DNA of 64,000 nucleotides from Roseitalea sp. (GCA_017642895.1 JAEPON010000011.1:1-64000); one strand, 5' to 3'; numbered from the stretch's first letter, positions 19,462-28,436 are shown. Notes: generated by a model not told the origin, from the letters alone. A program made the numbers and translations.

Positions 19462-20625
19462 ATGCCCCTTTTGAACCGCGCCGCCGAACTGCAGGATGAA
19501 GTCAGCGGATGGCGCCGCCATCTGCATGCCCATCCCGAACTGATGTTCGACGTGCACCAGACGGCCGCCTTCGTCACCGACAAGCTGCGCGCCTTCGGCT
19601 GCGACGAGGTGGTGACCGGTCTTGGCCGCACCGGTGTCGTCGGCGTCATCAAGGGCAATCGCGGCGCAGGCGAGACGATCGGCATGCGCGCGGACATGGA
19701 TGCGCTGCCGATCCGCGAGGCGACGGACGCGCCGCACAGATCGACCATTGCCGGCAAGATGCATGCCTGCGGCCATGACGGGCACACGTCGATGCTGCTC
19801 GGCGCGGCCAAATATCTCGCCGAGACGCGCAACTTTGCCGGCACGGTGGTGGTCATCTTCCAGCCGGCCGAAGAGGGCGGCGGCGGCGGCAACGAGATGG
19901 TCAAGGACGGGCTGATGGAGCGGTTCGGCATCGACCGCGTCTACGGCATGCACAACATGCCGGGCGTCGATGCGGGCGCGTTCGTCATCAAGCCGGGCGC
20001 GTTGTGCGCGGCGACCGACGAGTTCACGATCACCGTGACCGGCAAGGGCGGCCACGCCGCCATGCCGCAAAAGAGCATCGACCCGATCGTCATCGGTGCG
20101 CAGATCGTCGCGGCCCTGCAATCGATCGTGTCGCGGAACACGGACCCGGTCGGTTCGATCGTGGTCTCGGTGACCAAGTTCAATGCCGGCACGGCCTATA
20201 ATGTCATTCCCGAGACTGCGGAACTCGCCGGTACGGTGCGCACGCTCGACGAGGACATCCGCAAGCTGGGCGAAGAGCGGCTGCACGCCATTGTGCACGG
20301 AATCTGCGAGGCGCACGGCGCCGAAGCGCATGTCAAATGGCATCGCGGCTACCCGGTAACGGTCAACCATCCTGACGAAACGGTCATTGCCGCCGATGCG
20401 GCCGAGCGGATTACCGGCGAGGGCACGGTGCCGACCGACATCAAGCCGATGATGGGCGGCGAGGATTTTTCCTACATGCTCAATGCACGGCCGGGCGCGA
20501 TGATCATGATCGGCAATGGCGACAGCGCCGGGCTGCATCACCCCGAATATGACTTCAACGACCAGATCATCCCGGCGGGCATCAGTTTCTGGGCCAAGCT
20601 CGCCGAAACCAATCCGGCGCGCTAA
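19462..20625 (+). CDS. M20-family amidohydrolase (hippurate hydrolase/amidohydrolase type)
   Basis: A 387-residue zinc peptidase-like hydrolase. Metal-binding and catalytic motifs appear in order: RADMDALPIRE (about 76-86), HACGHDGHTSMLLGAAKYL (about 102-120) and QPAEEGGGGG (about 135). The dimerisation domain (about 185-300) includes GKGGHAAMPQKSIDPI. The substrate is probably an N-acyl amino acid, but the sequence does not say which. The start at 19462 has AGAGAGAG upstream. It ends 14 bp before the convergent bigR-like gene. Confidence 0.88.
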   Translation: MPLLNRAAELQDEVSGWRRHLHAHPELMFDVHQTAAFVTDKLRAFGCDEVVTGLGRTGVVGVIKGNRGAGETIGMRADMDALPIREATDAPHRSTIAGKMHACGHDGHTSMLLGAAKYLAETRNFAGTVVVIFQPAEEGGGGGNEMVKDGLMERFGIDRVYGMHNMPGVDAGAFVIKPGALCAATDEFTITVTGKGGHAAMPQKSIDPIVIGAQIVAALQSIVSRNTDPVGSIVVSVTKFNAGTAYNVIPETAELAGTVRTLDEDIRKLGEERLHAIVHGICEAHGAEAHVKWHRGYPVTVNHPDETVIAADAAERITGEGTVPTDIKPMMGGEDFSYMLNARPGAMIMIGNGDSAGLHHPEYDFNDQIIPAGISFWAKLAETNPAR

Positions 20626-20639
20626 GCGCCGGGTCGCGC

Positions 20640-20987
20640 CTATTCCGCTTTCTGGGTTTGCTGCCCGTCAGTGTCTTTTTCGCCGTCCATGCCGTGCGGG
20701 CAGTAAAGATCGTGCAGGACGGCGAGCACCTCGGTCACCTCGCGGCCATGCAGCGAATAGTAGATCGTCTGCGCGTCCCGCTCGGTCTTGACCAGGCCAG
20801 CCTCGCGCAGCTTGCGCAAATGGTGCGACATGGCCGGCTGGGAGAGGTTGACCGCCTCGGCCAGCTTGACCACGCTCCATTTCTGTTCCGACAGGGCGCA
20901 CAGAATGCGCAGGCGGACCGGCTGCGAGAGCATTTCCATCAGCTTGGCCGCTTCGGCGATATGCGGTTCAAGCGCGTCGACGTTCAT
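20640..20987 (-). CDS. bigR: BigR/SqrR-type ArsR repressor, sulfide or persulfide sensor
   Basis: A 115-residue winged-helix protein; the recognition helix is in VNLSQPAMSHHLRKL (about 47-61). Two cysteines, C30 (RILCALSE) and C96 (DLYCPHG), occupy the places where BigR/SqrR proteins form a disulfide or polysulfide link on exposure to reactive sulfur. It lacks the CxC metal site of ArsR. It is divergent from two YeeE channels, a persulfide-type hydrolase and SulP, the target set of BigR in rhizobia and Xylella. It probably represses both directions. Confidence 0.85.
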   Translation of the reverse strand: MNVDALEPHIAEAAKLMEMLSQPVRLRILCALSEQKWSVVKLAEAVNLSQPAMSHHLRKLREAGLVKTERDAQTIYYSLHGREVTEVLAVLHDLYCPHGMDGEKDTDGQQTQKAE

Positions 20988-21030
20988 TATATAAGCCCTC
21001 TTGAATATTAACTGACAAGAATATAACTAT
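20985..21030. promoter_or_regulatory. AT-rich operator/promoter region between bigR and the YeeE genes
   Basis: The gap begins with an AT-rich stretch in GC-rich surroundings. It contains ATTATATAAG, TTGAATATTAACT and AAGAATATAACT, with repeated GAATAT. On the minus strand ATTC is followed after eight bases by TAAT and again by TTAT, resembling a degenerate ATTC-N8-GAAT SqrR/BigR site. This is a resemblance only. Confidence 0.45.
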
Positions 21031-21106
21031 CGCATCATCGCGGCGCAAGAAGGCGCTGCCAAAAGGGCGGAAAGCCCGTCAACCGGTTGGGATCAAGGAC
21101 ATCTTC

Positions 21107-21541
21107 ATGGCCACCGAATTCACACCCTTCATGTCGCTTTTCGGCGGCTTTCTGATCGGCGTCGCCGCCATCGCTCTGATGGCGCTGCATGGCCGCATTG
21201 CCGGCATGACCGGCATTCTGGCAGGCGTCCTGCCGCCTGTTGGCAGCGACTGGCAGTGGCGCGCGGCGTTTCTGGCGGGCGCCGTCATCGCGCCTGCCCT
21301 CTATCTCGTCTTTGGCGGGACAGTGCCGTTCGCGGTTCCGGTGCCGGTCTGGGCGATGGTCGTCGGCGGCCTGATTGTCGGCATCGGCGTCCATGTCGGA
21401 TCGGGCTGCACGTCCGGACACGGAGTGTGCGGCATGGCGCGTCTGTCGCCGCGTTCGATCGTCGCGACGATCACCTTCATGATCACGACCGGCATCACCG
21501 TCTATGTCATGCGTCATGTCCTTTCCGTGGGAGCTGCCTGA
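21107..21541 (+). CDS. YeeE/YedE-family membrane protein, first half (PmpA-like)
   Basis: A 144-residue membrane protein with four hydrophobic helices. The conserved cysteine motif [20 protein letters not shown] is characteristic of the YeeE/YedE (DUF395) sulfur-compound channels. It is half the size of the fused YeeE and pairs with the next gene, as in PmpA-PmpB. The frame ends 2 bp before the next ATG. Transport of thiosulfate or another reactive sulfur species is inferred from the family. Confidence 0.85.
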   Translation: MATEFTPFMSLFGGFLIGVAAIALMALHGRIAGMTGILAGVLPPVGSDWQWRAAFLAGAVIAPALYLVFGGTVPFAVPVPVWAMVVGGLIVGIGVHVGSGCTSGHGVCGMARLSPRSIVATITFMITTGITVYVMRHVLSVGAA

Positions 21542-21543
21542 TC

Positions 21544-21981
21544 ATGCGTATCGTTTCAGCCCTTCTCATCGGTGCCATCTTCGGCCTGGGGATCGCCATT
21601 TCCGGCATGGCCAACCCGGCCAAGGTCATCAATTTCTTCGATGTCGCCGGCACCTGGGATCCGAGCCTCATCTTCGTGATGGGCGGTGCGCTGGTGACCA
21701 CGGCAATCGGCTACCGGATCGTCTTCGGCACGCGTGCCCGACCCCTGTTCGCCCAGACCTATTCCCTGCCGACGCGCACCGATCTCGATGCGCGGCTGAT
21801 CGGCGGATCCGCGCTGTTCGGCGTCGGCTGGGGCATGTCCGGTTTCTGCCCGGGCGGCGCCATCCCGGCGCTCGGGCTCGGCGAGCCGGCCGTTCCGGTC
21901 TTCGTGATCGCAATGGCCGCCGGCATCATTCTTGCCCGCACCGCGCTCAACGCCCTGATCGACAAACCCGCCTCTGCCTGA
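21544..21981 (+). CDS. YeeE/YedE-family membrane protein, second half (PmpB-like)
   Basis: A 145-residue protein with four predicted membrane helices. It carries the complementary family motif GWGMSGFCPGGAIPALGLGE, whose cysteine faces the sulfur path in YeeE. GIAISGMANPAKVINFF near the N-terminus is also typical. It starts 2 bp after the preceding gene and 19 bp before the hydrolase, so the three form one operon controlled by the BigR-type repressor. Confidence 0.85.
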   Translation: MRIVSALLIGAIFGLGIAISGMANPAKVINFFDVAGTWDPSLIFVMGGALVTTAIGYRIVFGTRARPLFAQTYSLPTRTDLDARLIGGSALFGVGWGMSGFCPGGAIPALGLGEPAVPVFVIAMAAGIILARTALNALIDKPASA

Positions 21982-22000
21982 TTGGCCAAAGGAGTTCACA

Positions 22001-22888
22001 ATGACGCTTCAGTTCCAGCCCGACATGCAGGTCAAGCCGGATGTCACGGCCTTTTTCGACCCGCAGACCAACACGATCTCCTATGTGGTCAAGGACCCGG
22101 CGAGCCAGGCCTGCGCGATCGTCGATTCGGTGCTCGACATCGACTATGCCGCAGGGCGTCTGGCCTATGACAGCGCTGACAAGATCATCGAACACGTCAA
22201 GGCCAACGATCTGACGGTCGCCTGGATCATCGAGACCCATGTCCATGCCGACCACCTTTCGGCGGCGCCTTACCTCCAGGAGAAGCTGGGCGGCAAGATC
22301 GGCATTGGAGACCAGATCACCATCGTGCAGGACACGTTCGGCAAGGTGTTCAACGAGGGCACCGAGTTTCAACGCGACGGCTCTCAGTTCGACCGCCTGT
22401 TCGCCGACGGCGATACCTATCAGGTCGGTGCGATGACCGCGCATGTGATGGCAACGCCGGGTCATACGCCGGCCTGCCAGACCCATGTGATCGGTGATGC
22501 GGCCTTTGTCGGCGACACGCTGTTCATGCCCGATGGCGGATCGGCGCGCGCCGATTTCCCCGGCGGCGATGCCGGTGTGCTGTATGATTCGATCCAGCGG
22601 GTTCTGGCGCTGCCGGAGGCAACGCGCCTGTTCATGTGCCACGATTACGGGCCGAACGGCCGCGCCATCAAATGGGAGACGACGGTTGGCGAGGAGAAGG
22701 CGCACAACATCCATGTGGGCGGTGGCAAGAGCCGCGACGAGTTCGTCGCCATGCGCACGGAGCGCGATGAAACGCTCGACATGCCCAAGCTGATCATCCC
22801 CTCGCTGCAGGTGAACATGCGGGCCGGCGAAGTGCCGCAGGATGCCGACGGAAACCCGATGCTGAAAGTGCCGATCAACAAGCTCTGA
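22001..22888 (+). CDS. Metallo-beta-lactamase-fold persulfide dioxygenase-type hydrolase (Blh-like)
   Basis: A 295-residue protein of the ETHE1/Blh group. The metal motif is THVHADHLSAA (about 78-88). Further ligands are in ATPGHTPACQ (about 150), FVGDTLFMPDGGSARADFPG and MCHDYGP near 212. Such enzymes oxidise glutathione persulfide to sulfite during sulfide detoxification. In several BigR operons the protein carries an N-terminal DUF442 rhodanese-like domain; here it is absent. The ribosome-binding site AAAGGAG is at 21988. Confidence 0.85.
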   Translation: MTLQFQPDMQVKPDVTAFFDPQTNTISYVVKDPASQACAIVDSVLDIDYAAGRLAYDSADKIIEHVKANDLTVAWIIETHVHADHLSAAPYLQEKLGGKIGIGDQITIVQDTFGKVFNEGTEFQRDGSQFDRLFADGDTYQVGAMTAHVMATPGHTPACQTHVIGDAAFVGDTLFMPDGGSARADFPGGDAGVLYDSIQRVLALPEATRLFMCHDYGPNGRAIKWETTVGEEKAHNIHVGGGKSRDEFVAMRTERDETLDMPKLIIPSLQVNMRAGEVPQDADGNPMLKVPINKL

Positions 22889-22958
22889 CATGCATCATGC
22901 ACGGCCCGGATCTCCGTCCGGGCCGCCCCGGTCCGACATCCGCAGGAAAGCCCGTACC

Positions 22959-24809
22959 ATGCGCAAGCCCGACAGTCTTTTGCGCCGCTACCTGCCCGTG
23001 CTCGATTGGGGGCGGGGCTATGATGGCGAGACGCTGACCGGCGATCTTGTCGCCGCGGTGATCGTCACCATCATGCTGATCCCGCAATCGCTCGCCTATG
23101 CGCTGCTGGCGGGCCTGCCGCCCGAAGCGGGGCTTTACGCGTCGATCGTGCCGATCATCCTGTACGCGCTGTTCGGCACGTCGCGGGCGCTGGCGGTCGG
23201 CCCTGTCGCCGTCGTCTCGCTGATGACCGCGGCGGCGATCGGCAAGATCGCCGAGCCGGGCTCCTCCGACTATATCATCGCGGCACTGACGCTGGCCTTC
23301 ATGTCGGGCGCGCTGCTGGTCGCGATGGGCCTCTTGCGTCTTGGTTTCGTCGCCAACTTCCTGTCGCATCCGGTCATTGCCGGCTTCATCACCGCGTCGG
23401 GCATCCTGATCGCCGCGTCCCAGCTCAAGCATCTGCTCGGCGTGACGGCGCATGGCCACACCCTGCCGGAAATCCTTGGAAGCCTGATCGCCGATCTGGG
23501 CGCCACCAACGGGATCACGCTCCTCATTGGTGTCGCGGCCACCGCGTTCCTGTTCTGGGTGCGTGGCGGGCTGAAACCGGTGCTTGTCCGCATCGGCCTG
23601 CCCGAACGCCTTGCCGGACATCTGGCGCGCACCGGGCCGGTCTTCGCCGTTGCGGTCACCGCGTTGGCCGCTTGGTACTGGCGCCTTGGAGACGCGGGCG
23701 TCAAGCTCGTCGGCGACGTGCCGCGTGGTCTGCCGCCGCTGACCCAGCCCTCCTTTTCGCCGGACCTCTGGGTGGCGCTGGCCGGCCCGGCGCTGCTGAT
23801 CTCGGTGATCGGCTTTGTCGAATCGGTCTCGGTCGCCCAGACGCTGGCTGCCAAACGCCGCCAGCGGATCGACCCCGATCAGGAGCTGATCGGCCTCGGC
23901 ATGGCGAATATGGGCGCGGGCATGACCGGCGGCTATCCGGTCACGGGCGGCTTTGCCCGTTCGGTTGTCAATTTCGATGCCGGTGCGCGCACGCCCGCCG
24001 CCGGCGCCTTCACCGCGGTCGGCCTTGCCATCGCCTCGCTGACCATCACGCCGCTGATCGCCTTTCTGCCACAGGCAACGCTGGCCGCGACCATCATCGT
24101 CGCCGTCCTGAGCCTGGTCGACTTTTCGATCTTCCGGACGGCTTGGGTCTATTCCAAGGCCGATTTCGTCGCGGTCGCCGCCACGGTGCTGGTGACGCTA
24201 GTGGTCGGCGTCGAGGCGGGCGTCACCGCCGGCGTGCTGTTGTCCGTGCTGATCCATCTCTACAAGACGTCCAAGCCGCACATGGCGGTGATCGGCCAGG
24301 TGCCGGGCACCGAGCATTACCGCAACGTCAAGCGCCACGAGGTGATCACCGATCCGCACATCTTGCAGCTTCGCGTCGATGAGAGCCTCTATTTTGCCAA
24401 TGCGCGTTATCTGGAAGACAAGCTCTACGCGATGGTCGCCGATCATCCGGAACTCAGGCATGTCGTCCTCGCCTGCCCGGCGGTCAATGCGATCGACATG
24501 AGCGCGCTGGAATCGCTCGAAGCGATCAATGCGCGGCTCAAGGCGTTGGGTGTGAAATTCCATCTCACCGAGGTGAAGGGCCCGGTCATGGACCGGCTCA
24601 AGCGCAGCCATTTCCTCGATGCGCTGACCGGCGAGGTCTTTTTGAGCCAGCACCAGGCGCTGTGCGCGCTATCGTCGGCCGAGCCGGTCAATGGCGACGG
24701 GCAGCCGCGCCATGGCGACACGGAAAGCGAATTGGATTTGCCGGACGCATTTGATAAGCCCAAAGGCGACGGTCCCGTAGCTCAGCAGGATAGAGCATCA
24801 GATTCCTAA
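22959..24809 (+). CDS. SulP-family anion permease with C-terminal STAS domain
   Basis: A 616-residue inner-membrane transporter. About eleven hydrophobic helices (about 30-430) include the SulP signature PPEAGLYASIVPIILYALFG. The STAS domain (about 450-560) contains NAIDMSALESLEAI. In sulfide loci it may export sulfite or sulfate made by the dioxygenase; that is inference from context. Oddity: the frame has no stop of its own and reads 39 nt into tRNA-Arg, so the last 12 residues (VAQQDRASDS at the end) are tRNA-encoded. A start at 22959 (MRKPDSLL) is preferred. Confidence 0.85.
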   Translation: MRKPDSLLRRYLPVLDWGRGYDGETLTGDLVAAVIVTIMLIPQSLAYALLAGLPPEAGLYASIVPIILYALFGTSRALAVGPVAVVSLMTAAAIGKIAEPGSSDYIIAALTLAFMSGALLVAMGLLRLGFVANFLSHPVIAGFITASGILIAASQLKHLLGVTAHGHTLPEILGSLIADLGATNGITLLIGVAATAFLFWVRGGLKPVLVRIGLPERLAGHLARTGPVFAVAVTALAAWYWRLGDAGVKLVGDVPRGLPPLTQPSFSPDLWVALAGPALLISVIGFVESVSVAQTLAAKRRQRIDPDQELIGLGMANMGAGMTGGYPVTGGFARSVVNFDAGARTPAAGAFTAVGLAIASLTITPLIAFLPQATLAATIIVAVLSLVDFSIFRTAWVYSKADFVAVAATVLVTLVVGVEAGVTAGVLLSVLIHLYKTSKPHMAVIGQVPGTEHYRNVKRHEVITDPHILQLRVDESLYFANARYLEDKLYAMVADHPELRHVVLACPAVNAIDMSALESLEAINARLKALGVKFHLTEVKGPVMDRLKRSHFLDALTGEVFLSQHQALCALSSAEPVNGDGQPRHGDTESELDLPDAFDKPKGDGPVAQQDRASDS

Positions 24810-24847
24810 TCTGAGGGTCGCAGGTTCGAATCCTGCCGGGATCGCCA
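24771..24847 (+). tRNA. tRNA-Arg (anticodon CCT)
   Basis: The full cloverleaf is present: acceptor GGTCCCG with CGGGATC (one G-U pair), D stem GCTC/GAGC, anticodon stem TCAGA/TCTGA with loop TTCCTAA (anticodon CCT), variable GGGTC, T stem GCAGG/CCTGC with TTCGAAT, discriminator G and encoded CCA. It reads AGG codons. The 5' half overlaps the end of the sulP frame. tRNA-Arg(CCT) is a frequent integration target. Confidence 0.95.
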
Positions 24848-24892
24848 ATGTTTTTAATATCTTAGAGATCCACGAGTTTGAGATAGCAGTCC

Positions 24893-24914
24893 ATGGCGTC
24901 CATATGGCGTCCAA
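24893..24914. repeat. Tandem 11-bp direct repeat, left of the tRNA-Met remnant
   Basis: ATGGCGTCCAT is followed at once by ATGGCGTCCAA. A second tandem pair with the same 11-bp period lies at 25080-25101. Paired short repeats near a tRNA resemble integrase arm-binding sites, but no integrase gene is near. Confidence 0.5.
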
Positions 24915-24961
24915 GAGCGCTATTGAATTCAGTGCATGGCATTGACGAACGAACATGGGGC

Positions 24962-25014
<53 letters not shown>

Positions 25015-25042
25015 ACAAGTTATTGAATGTGAATGATATTTC

Positions 25043-25067
25043 AGCCCACCGTTCCGGTGGGCTTTTT
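25043..25067 (+). terminator. Rho-independent terminator after the tRNA remnant
   Basis: AGCCCACC (25043-25050) pairs with GGTGGGCT (25056-25063) around GTTCC, followed by T residues. It is oriented for plus-strand transcripts, such as the tRNA-Arg or a former tRNA-Met. Confidence 0.8.
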
Positions 25068-25079
25068 GCCTTTTGGCGC

Positions 25080-25101
25080 CATGTCGCCACCATGTCGCCA
25101 C
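25080..25101. repeat. Tandem 11-bp direct repeat, right of the tRNA-Met remnant
   Basis: CATGTCGCCAC occurs twice head to tail with no spacer. It mirrors the pair at 24893-24914 on the other side of the tRNA remnant. Confidence 0.55.
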
Positions 25102-25550
25102 GGTGAATCGAATTTCCCGCTACTTTTGTCCACACTTTTTTGTTCGTGAGTATGGCACAACGCCTCCCCGCACACTGAATTGATGGCTCAATGGTGGTTC
25201 GAGCAGCCGGCGTTAGTGCTCCTGTATGGCCCCGGGTTAGGGGCGCTCAGGTTAACTCATCGAAGGCGCACGGAACAATCGTGACATGATCAGAACTGGC
25301 TCCGATGCGACGCCCAGCAACGCTCGCAAGAAGGCCTTAATGCCAATTTGTTACCTCAAATGCATCGTCGGAATCGGCCGCTTAAGCATCGGGGTCTAAC
25401 GGCGCACGAGATGAGTTCCTTGTAGCAGCCACAGTCCATAATCTCTGCACGCTCGCATAGCTGGTGCAGAACTAGCGCAAGAACCGAAACGTCAGCGGTG
25501 GTTTTGACAACCACCGTATCGACAGAAGCGGCCTTTTAAAGTTATCAGCG
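25102..25550. other. Gene-free stretch at the island junction
   Basis: About 450 bp contain no convincing reading frame on either strand. The only structure seen is the inverted repeat GGTGGTT/AACCACC at 25497-25515, just past the end of the ABC transporter operon. It lacks a T tract and may be a weak terminator. The composition is lower in GC than the core to the left. Confidence 0.5.
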
Positions 25551-26321
25551 TTACCTGCCATTCAGGACACTCTCGACCTTCACGCCGCCAGACATGAGAT
25601 CCAGCAACTGTTCTCGTGTCCTTTCGCCGCGCTTGAATTGGTCGACAACTTGGCCCTGAGTCAGCACCGTGAACCGGTCGCCGACGGACAGCGCATGTGT
25701 AGCGTTATGCGTAATCAAAAGGATGCCGGTCCCAGTGGATTTGGTTTGCTTCACTAGATCGATGACGACAGACGACTCTTTCACGCCTAGCGCGGCCGTT
25801 GGTTCATCGAGAATCAGAAAGCGAGCACCGAAGTAAACAGCTCGCGAGATCGCGATTGCTTGACGCTCCCCGCCCGACATTGTGCCAACAAGCTGATCTG
25901 CAGCAATTTCCCGACTAACGCCCATAGACTTGATTCGAGATATCGAGATTTCTCGGGCTTTGCTGTGGTCTATTCGCCGGAACGGCCCCCAACCTTTGGT
26001 GGGTTCGTTGGCGAGAAAGAAATTTCGGGCCACGCTCATCATAGGAATGAGACCTACATCTTGATGCACTGTCCCAATGCCGAGGTCTTGAGCCTCTTTG
26101 GGAGACTTGAAGTGGACCGACTTGTCCTTCCAATAAACTTCGCCCGATGTAGGTTGGACGACTCCGGACATGATTTTGATTAGCGTGGATTTGCCAGCAC
26201 CATTGTCACCTAAGAGGCAATGTATTTCACCAGGATAGGTATCGATGTTAATCCCGCTGAGCGCAATCATACCCGAATATGATTTTGTGACATTCTTCAG
26301 CGAAATCAGAGGCGTTGTCAT
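25551..26321 (-). CDS. Sugar ABC transporter ATP-binding protein (FrcA/RbsA type, single domain)
   Basis: A 256-residue ATPase with Walker A LGDNGAGKSTLIK (about 38-50), signature MSGGERQ (about 147-153), Walker B FLILDEPTAALG (about 167-178) and the switch histidine in LLITHNATHA. It energises sugar import for the permease and binding protein encoded upstream. It has one ABC module, as in FrcA, whereas RbsA and XylG have two. It is the last gene of a minus-strand operon (27375 to 25551). Confidence 0.9.
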   Translation of the reverse strand: MTTPLISLKNVTKSYSGMIALSGINIDTYPGEIHCLLGDNGAGKSTLIKIMSGVVQPTSGEVYWKDKSVHFKSPKEAQDLGIGTVHQDVGLIPMMSVARNFFLANEPTKGWGPFRRIDHSKAREISISRIKSMGVSREIAADQLVGTMSGGERQAIAISRAVYFGARFLILDEPTAALGVKESSVVIDLVKQTKSTGTGILLITHNATHALSVGDRFTVLTQGQVVDQFKRGERTREQLLDLMSGGVKVESVLNGR

Positions 26322-26331
26322 GGTATCATTC

Positions 26332-27309
26332 TTAATTCTTTGACTTCAGTGCAAAATCTCGAATTGCGTTGTTTGCGAGTACTGCAACGACAAGAAGACT
26401 TCCGATGAACGCCTGTGACCAATCCGTTGGCCATCCAGTATAGAATAGACCAATTGTAATCGTCCCATAAATTATGCAGCCAAAGACGACGCCAATTACA
26501 GATCCGAAACCGCCAGTCAAAAGAACGCCCCCAATGACTGCTGCAATTGCTGTTTGAAAGACATAACTCTGCCCTGCTACCGCATTTCCTTGATTGAATT
26601 GAATAGCGGTCATTACGCCAACCAATGCGGCGCTCACCCCAGTCCAGACGTAAAGCAATCTCTTTACTCGCCAGATTGGCACGCCGGCACGCTGCGCGGA
26701 ATCGTTGCTTCCGCCAATCGCAAATATCCAGTTGCCAAAGGGTGTTGCTTTGAGAACCCAAGTAGCCAGTGCTGTAGCGGCGATCCACCAAATGATGGAA
26801 ATGTACATCTGGTTCCAACGCGTAGCAAAGACGACTTCGGCCCATCCGGCGTCTGGAATCGAAACTGTGCTAGATCCGGAAAGGACTCGAGAAAGGGCCA
26901 ATGCTGTGCCTGCAACGATGAAGTTGGTGGCAAGTGTTACAATAAACGAGGGCACACTCGTTTTGTGAACAAGCGCGGCGTTGAACAGGCCAACTCCAAC
27001 TCCCATAGCGAGTGCTAGAAAGATGCCAACAATCACTGGAAAACCAAAGAAGCTCGTACACATAGCAACGATTATGGATGCAGCACCGACTACCGAACCT
27101 GTGGAAAGGTCAAACTCTCCAGCGATCATGAGCAGGCCAATGGGAACTGCGATGATCCCCAATTCAGCGGCGGTGTTGAGCCACCCAGCTGTTCCACCAA
27201 TTGACGTGAAGCCGTTGGCTCCACCGAAGAACGCAAAGAAGATGTAAACAAAGATAGCTGCCAAAAAAGCACCAAACCAAGTTTGGCGAAGTAGGTAACC
27301 CAATTCCAT
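26332..27309 (-). CDS. Sugar ABC transporter permease (RbsC/FrcC type)
   Basis: A protein of about 325 residues with eight to ten hydrophobic segments in the BPD_transp_2 pattern. It includes GLLMIAGEFDLSTGSVVGAA (about residue 62-81), the conserved DLSxGS stretch of RbsC-like permeases, and AAVIGGVLLTGGFGS near 265. It forms the inner-membrane channel for the adjacent binding protein and ATPase. The start is uncertain: an ATG at 27309 (MELGYLL) or a TTG at 27354 with GGGGG upstream. Confidence 0.88.
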   Translation of the reverse strand: MELGYLLRQTWFGAFLAAIFVYIFFAFFGGANGFTSIGGTAGWLNTAAELGIIAVPIGLLMIAGEFDLSTGSVVGAASIIVAMCTSFFGFPVIVGIFLALAMGVGVGLFNAALVHKTSVPSFIVTLATNFIVAGTALALSRVLSGSSTVSIPDAGWAEVVFATRWNQMYISIIWWIAATALATWVLKATPFGNWIFAIGGSNDSAQRAGVPIWRVKRLLYVWTGVSAALVGVMTAIQFNQGNAVAGQSYVFQTAIAAVIGGVLLTGGFGSVIGVVFGCIIYGTITIGLFYTGWPTDWSQAFIGSLLVVAVLANNAIRDFALKSKN

Positions 27310-27374
27310 TGCGACTGACCGCTGCCCTGATTTGCTGAGGAGGACTGGAGGCAAGTGCCCCCAGTTAAATTGGG

Positions 27375-28370
27375 TTAGTTGGCGCCGCGTACGCCAGGGA
27401 ACCGACTACCGACGGCTAGGACATCATTCACGTTGCTTGAGTCTATCAGGAGTGGGCCGGAGTTCATCGCATTGGTTGGTGCGAGACCGAAATCTAGATG
27501 TTGTTGAGCTAGAAGTACGCCATAGTATCCCTGCAAAAACGGCTGTTGATCGATTGCAAAGTCCATTCTGCCTTCGCGAATAAGCTCCAGCGCTAGATTA
27601 CTCAGATCGATTGTACCAACCCGGACAACGTCCGCTTTGTCGGCATCTGCTACCGCCTCAACAGCATCCACCCCAAGATGAGCAGCCAGTGTGAGGATCC
27701 CGTCGATGTCAGGGTTTGACAACAGAATTCCACGCACCGTCGCGCGGACTCTTTGGCTGTTGTTGGAATCCTCTGATTGCAGAATAAGTGTGTCACCCTG
27801 TCCGCCGGCCTCTTCCAATGCCGCGACATATCCATCGCAACGCAACTGCAGAACAGGATTTGCGGCGATCTGATTGATGCATATTCCGTTGGACACTCCG
27901 TTTTTGTGTGCCGCTTTACCGGCCACATATCCCATCTGGAACGGCTCTTCGCCGATAAATGCCGTTGCTCCTAGCTCCTGCCAGTTGTCACGGCCGGAGT
28001 TGTATAGAACGACTGCAATGTCCTTTTCGCGAGCTTCCTGAATGAGAGGGGTAAGAGACTCGGGAAAGAAGTTCCCGATGACTATTGCAGCGGGCTCTCG
28101 AGCAATCGCCACTTCGACGAAGCGCGTGTAGGTCTGCACAATGTCATTCCAGCCGGCCGGTGCAACGTATTCGCCATTGGCGCCTAGCTGTTCGACAGCC
28201 AAGGTAAACCCTTTCTCGATCGCGCCAAAAAAAGGTTCAGAACTTGGACCGGAAACAAAGATGATGGTGTTATCATGGTTGTGGTTGTCGGCAAGCCCGG
28301 TGGCCGTGGGCATGAAGAAAGATACTATGCCGGCGACGATACCAGCCCTCAATCCAGTCAGGTTTTTCAT
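27375..28370 (-). CDS. Sugar ABC transporter substrate-binding protein (RbsB type)
   Basis: A 331-residue periplasmic protein. The signal peptide runs to about residue 27 (MPTATGLADN). The two-lobe periplasmic-binding fold follows, with AIVIGNFFPESLTPLIQEA and DIDGILTLAAHLGVDAVEA. It is first in the operon with the permease and ATPase. A palindrome at 28423-28436 lies 53 bp upstream of its start and probably controls it. The substrate cannot be told; the companion esterase hints at an acylated sugar. Confidence 0.88.
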   Translation of the reverse strand: MKNLTGLRAGIVAGIVSFFMPTATGLADNHNHDNTIIFVSGPSSEPFFGAIEKGFTLAVEQLGANGEYVAPAGWNDIVQTYTRFVEVAIAREPAAIVIGNFFPESLTPLIQEAREKDIAVVLYNSGRDNWQELGATAFIGEEPFQMGYVAGKAAHKNGVSNGICINQIAANPVLQLRCDGYVAALEEAGGQGDTLILQSEDSNNSQRVRATVRGILLSNPDIDGILTLAAHLGVDAVEAVADADKADVVRVGTIDLSNLALELIREGRMDFAIDQQPFLQGYYGVLLAQQHLDFGLAPTNAMNSGPLLIDSSNVNDVLAVGSRFPGVRGAN

Positions 28371-28422
28371 CCGTTCATTCCTCCCCGTGAAGGTTTCTAT
28401 ACAGTGGAAACTGAGTTTTTAT

Positions 28423-28436
28423 ATAATACGTATCAT
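28423..28436. promoter_or_regulatory. Putative GntR operator, site 1
   Basis: ATAATACGTATCAT is palindromic around TACGTA except for one position. It lies 53 bp upstream of the binding-protein start and overlaps the stop of the esterase gene. The reverse complement of the second site, at 29174, differs from it at one base only. Confidence 0.65.

Noticed and set aside
25497..25515. Inverted repeat GGTGGTT/AACCACC as a terminator
   Set aside because: There is no T tract on the minus strand after it, so it is mentioned only within the gene-free stretch.
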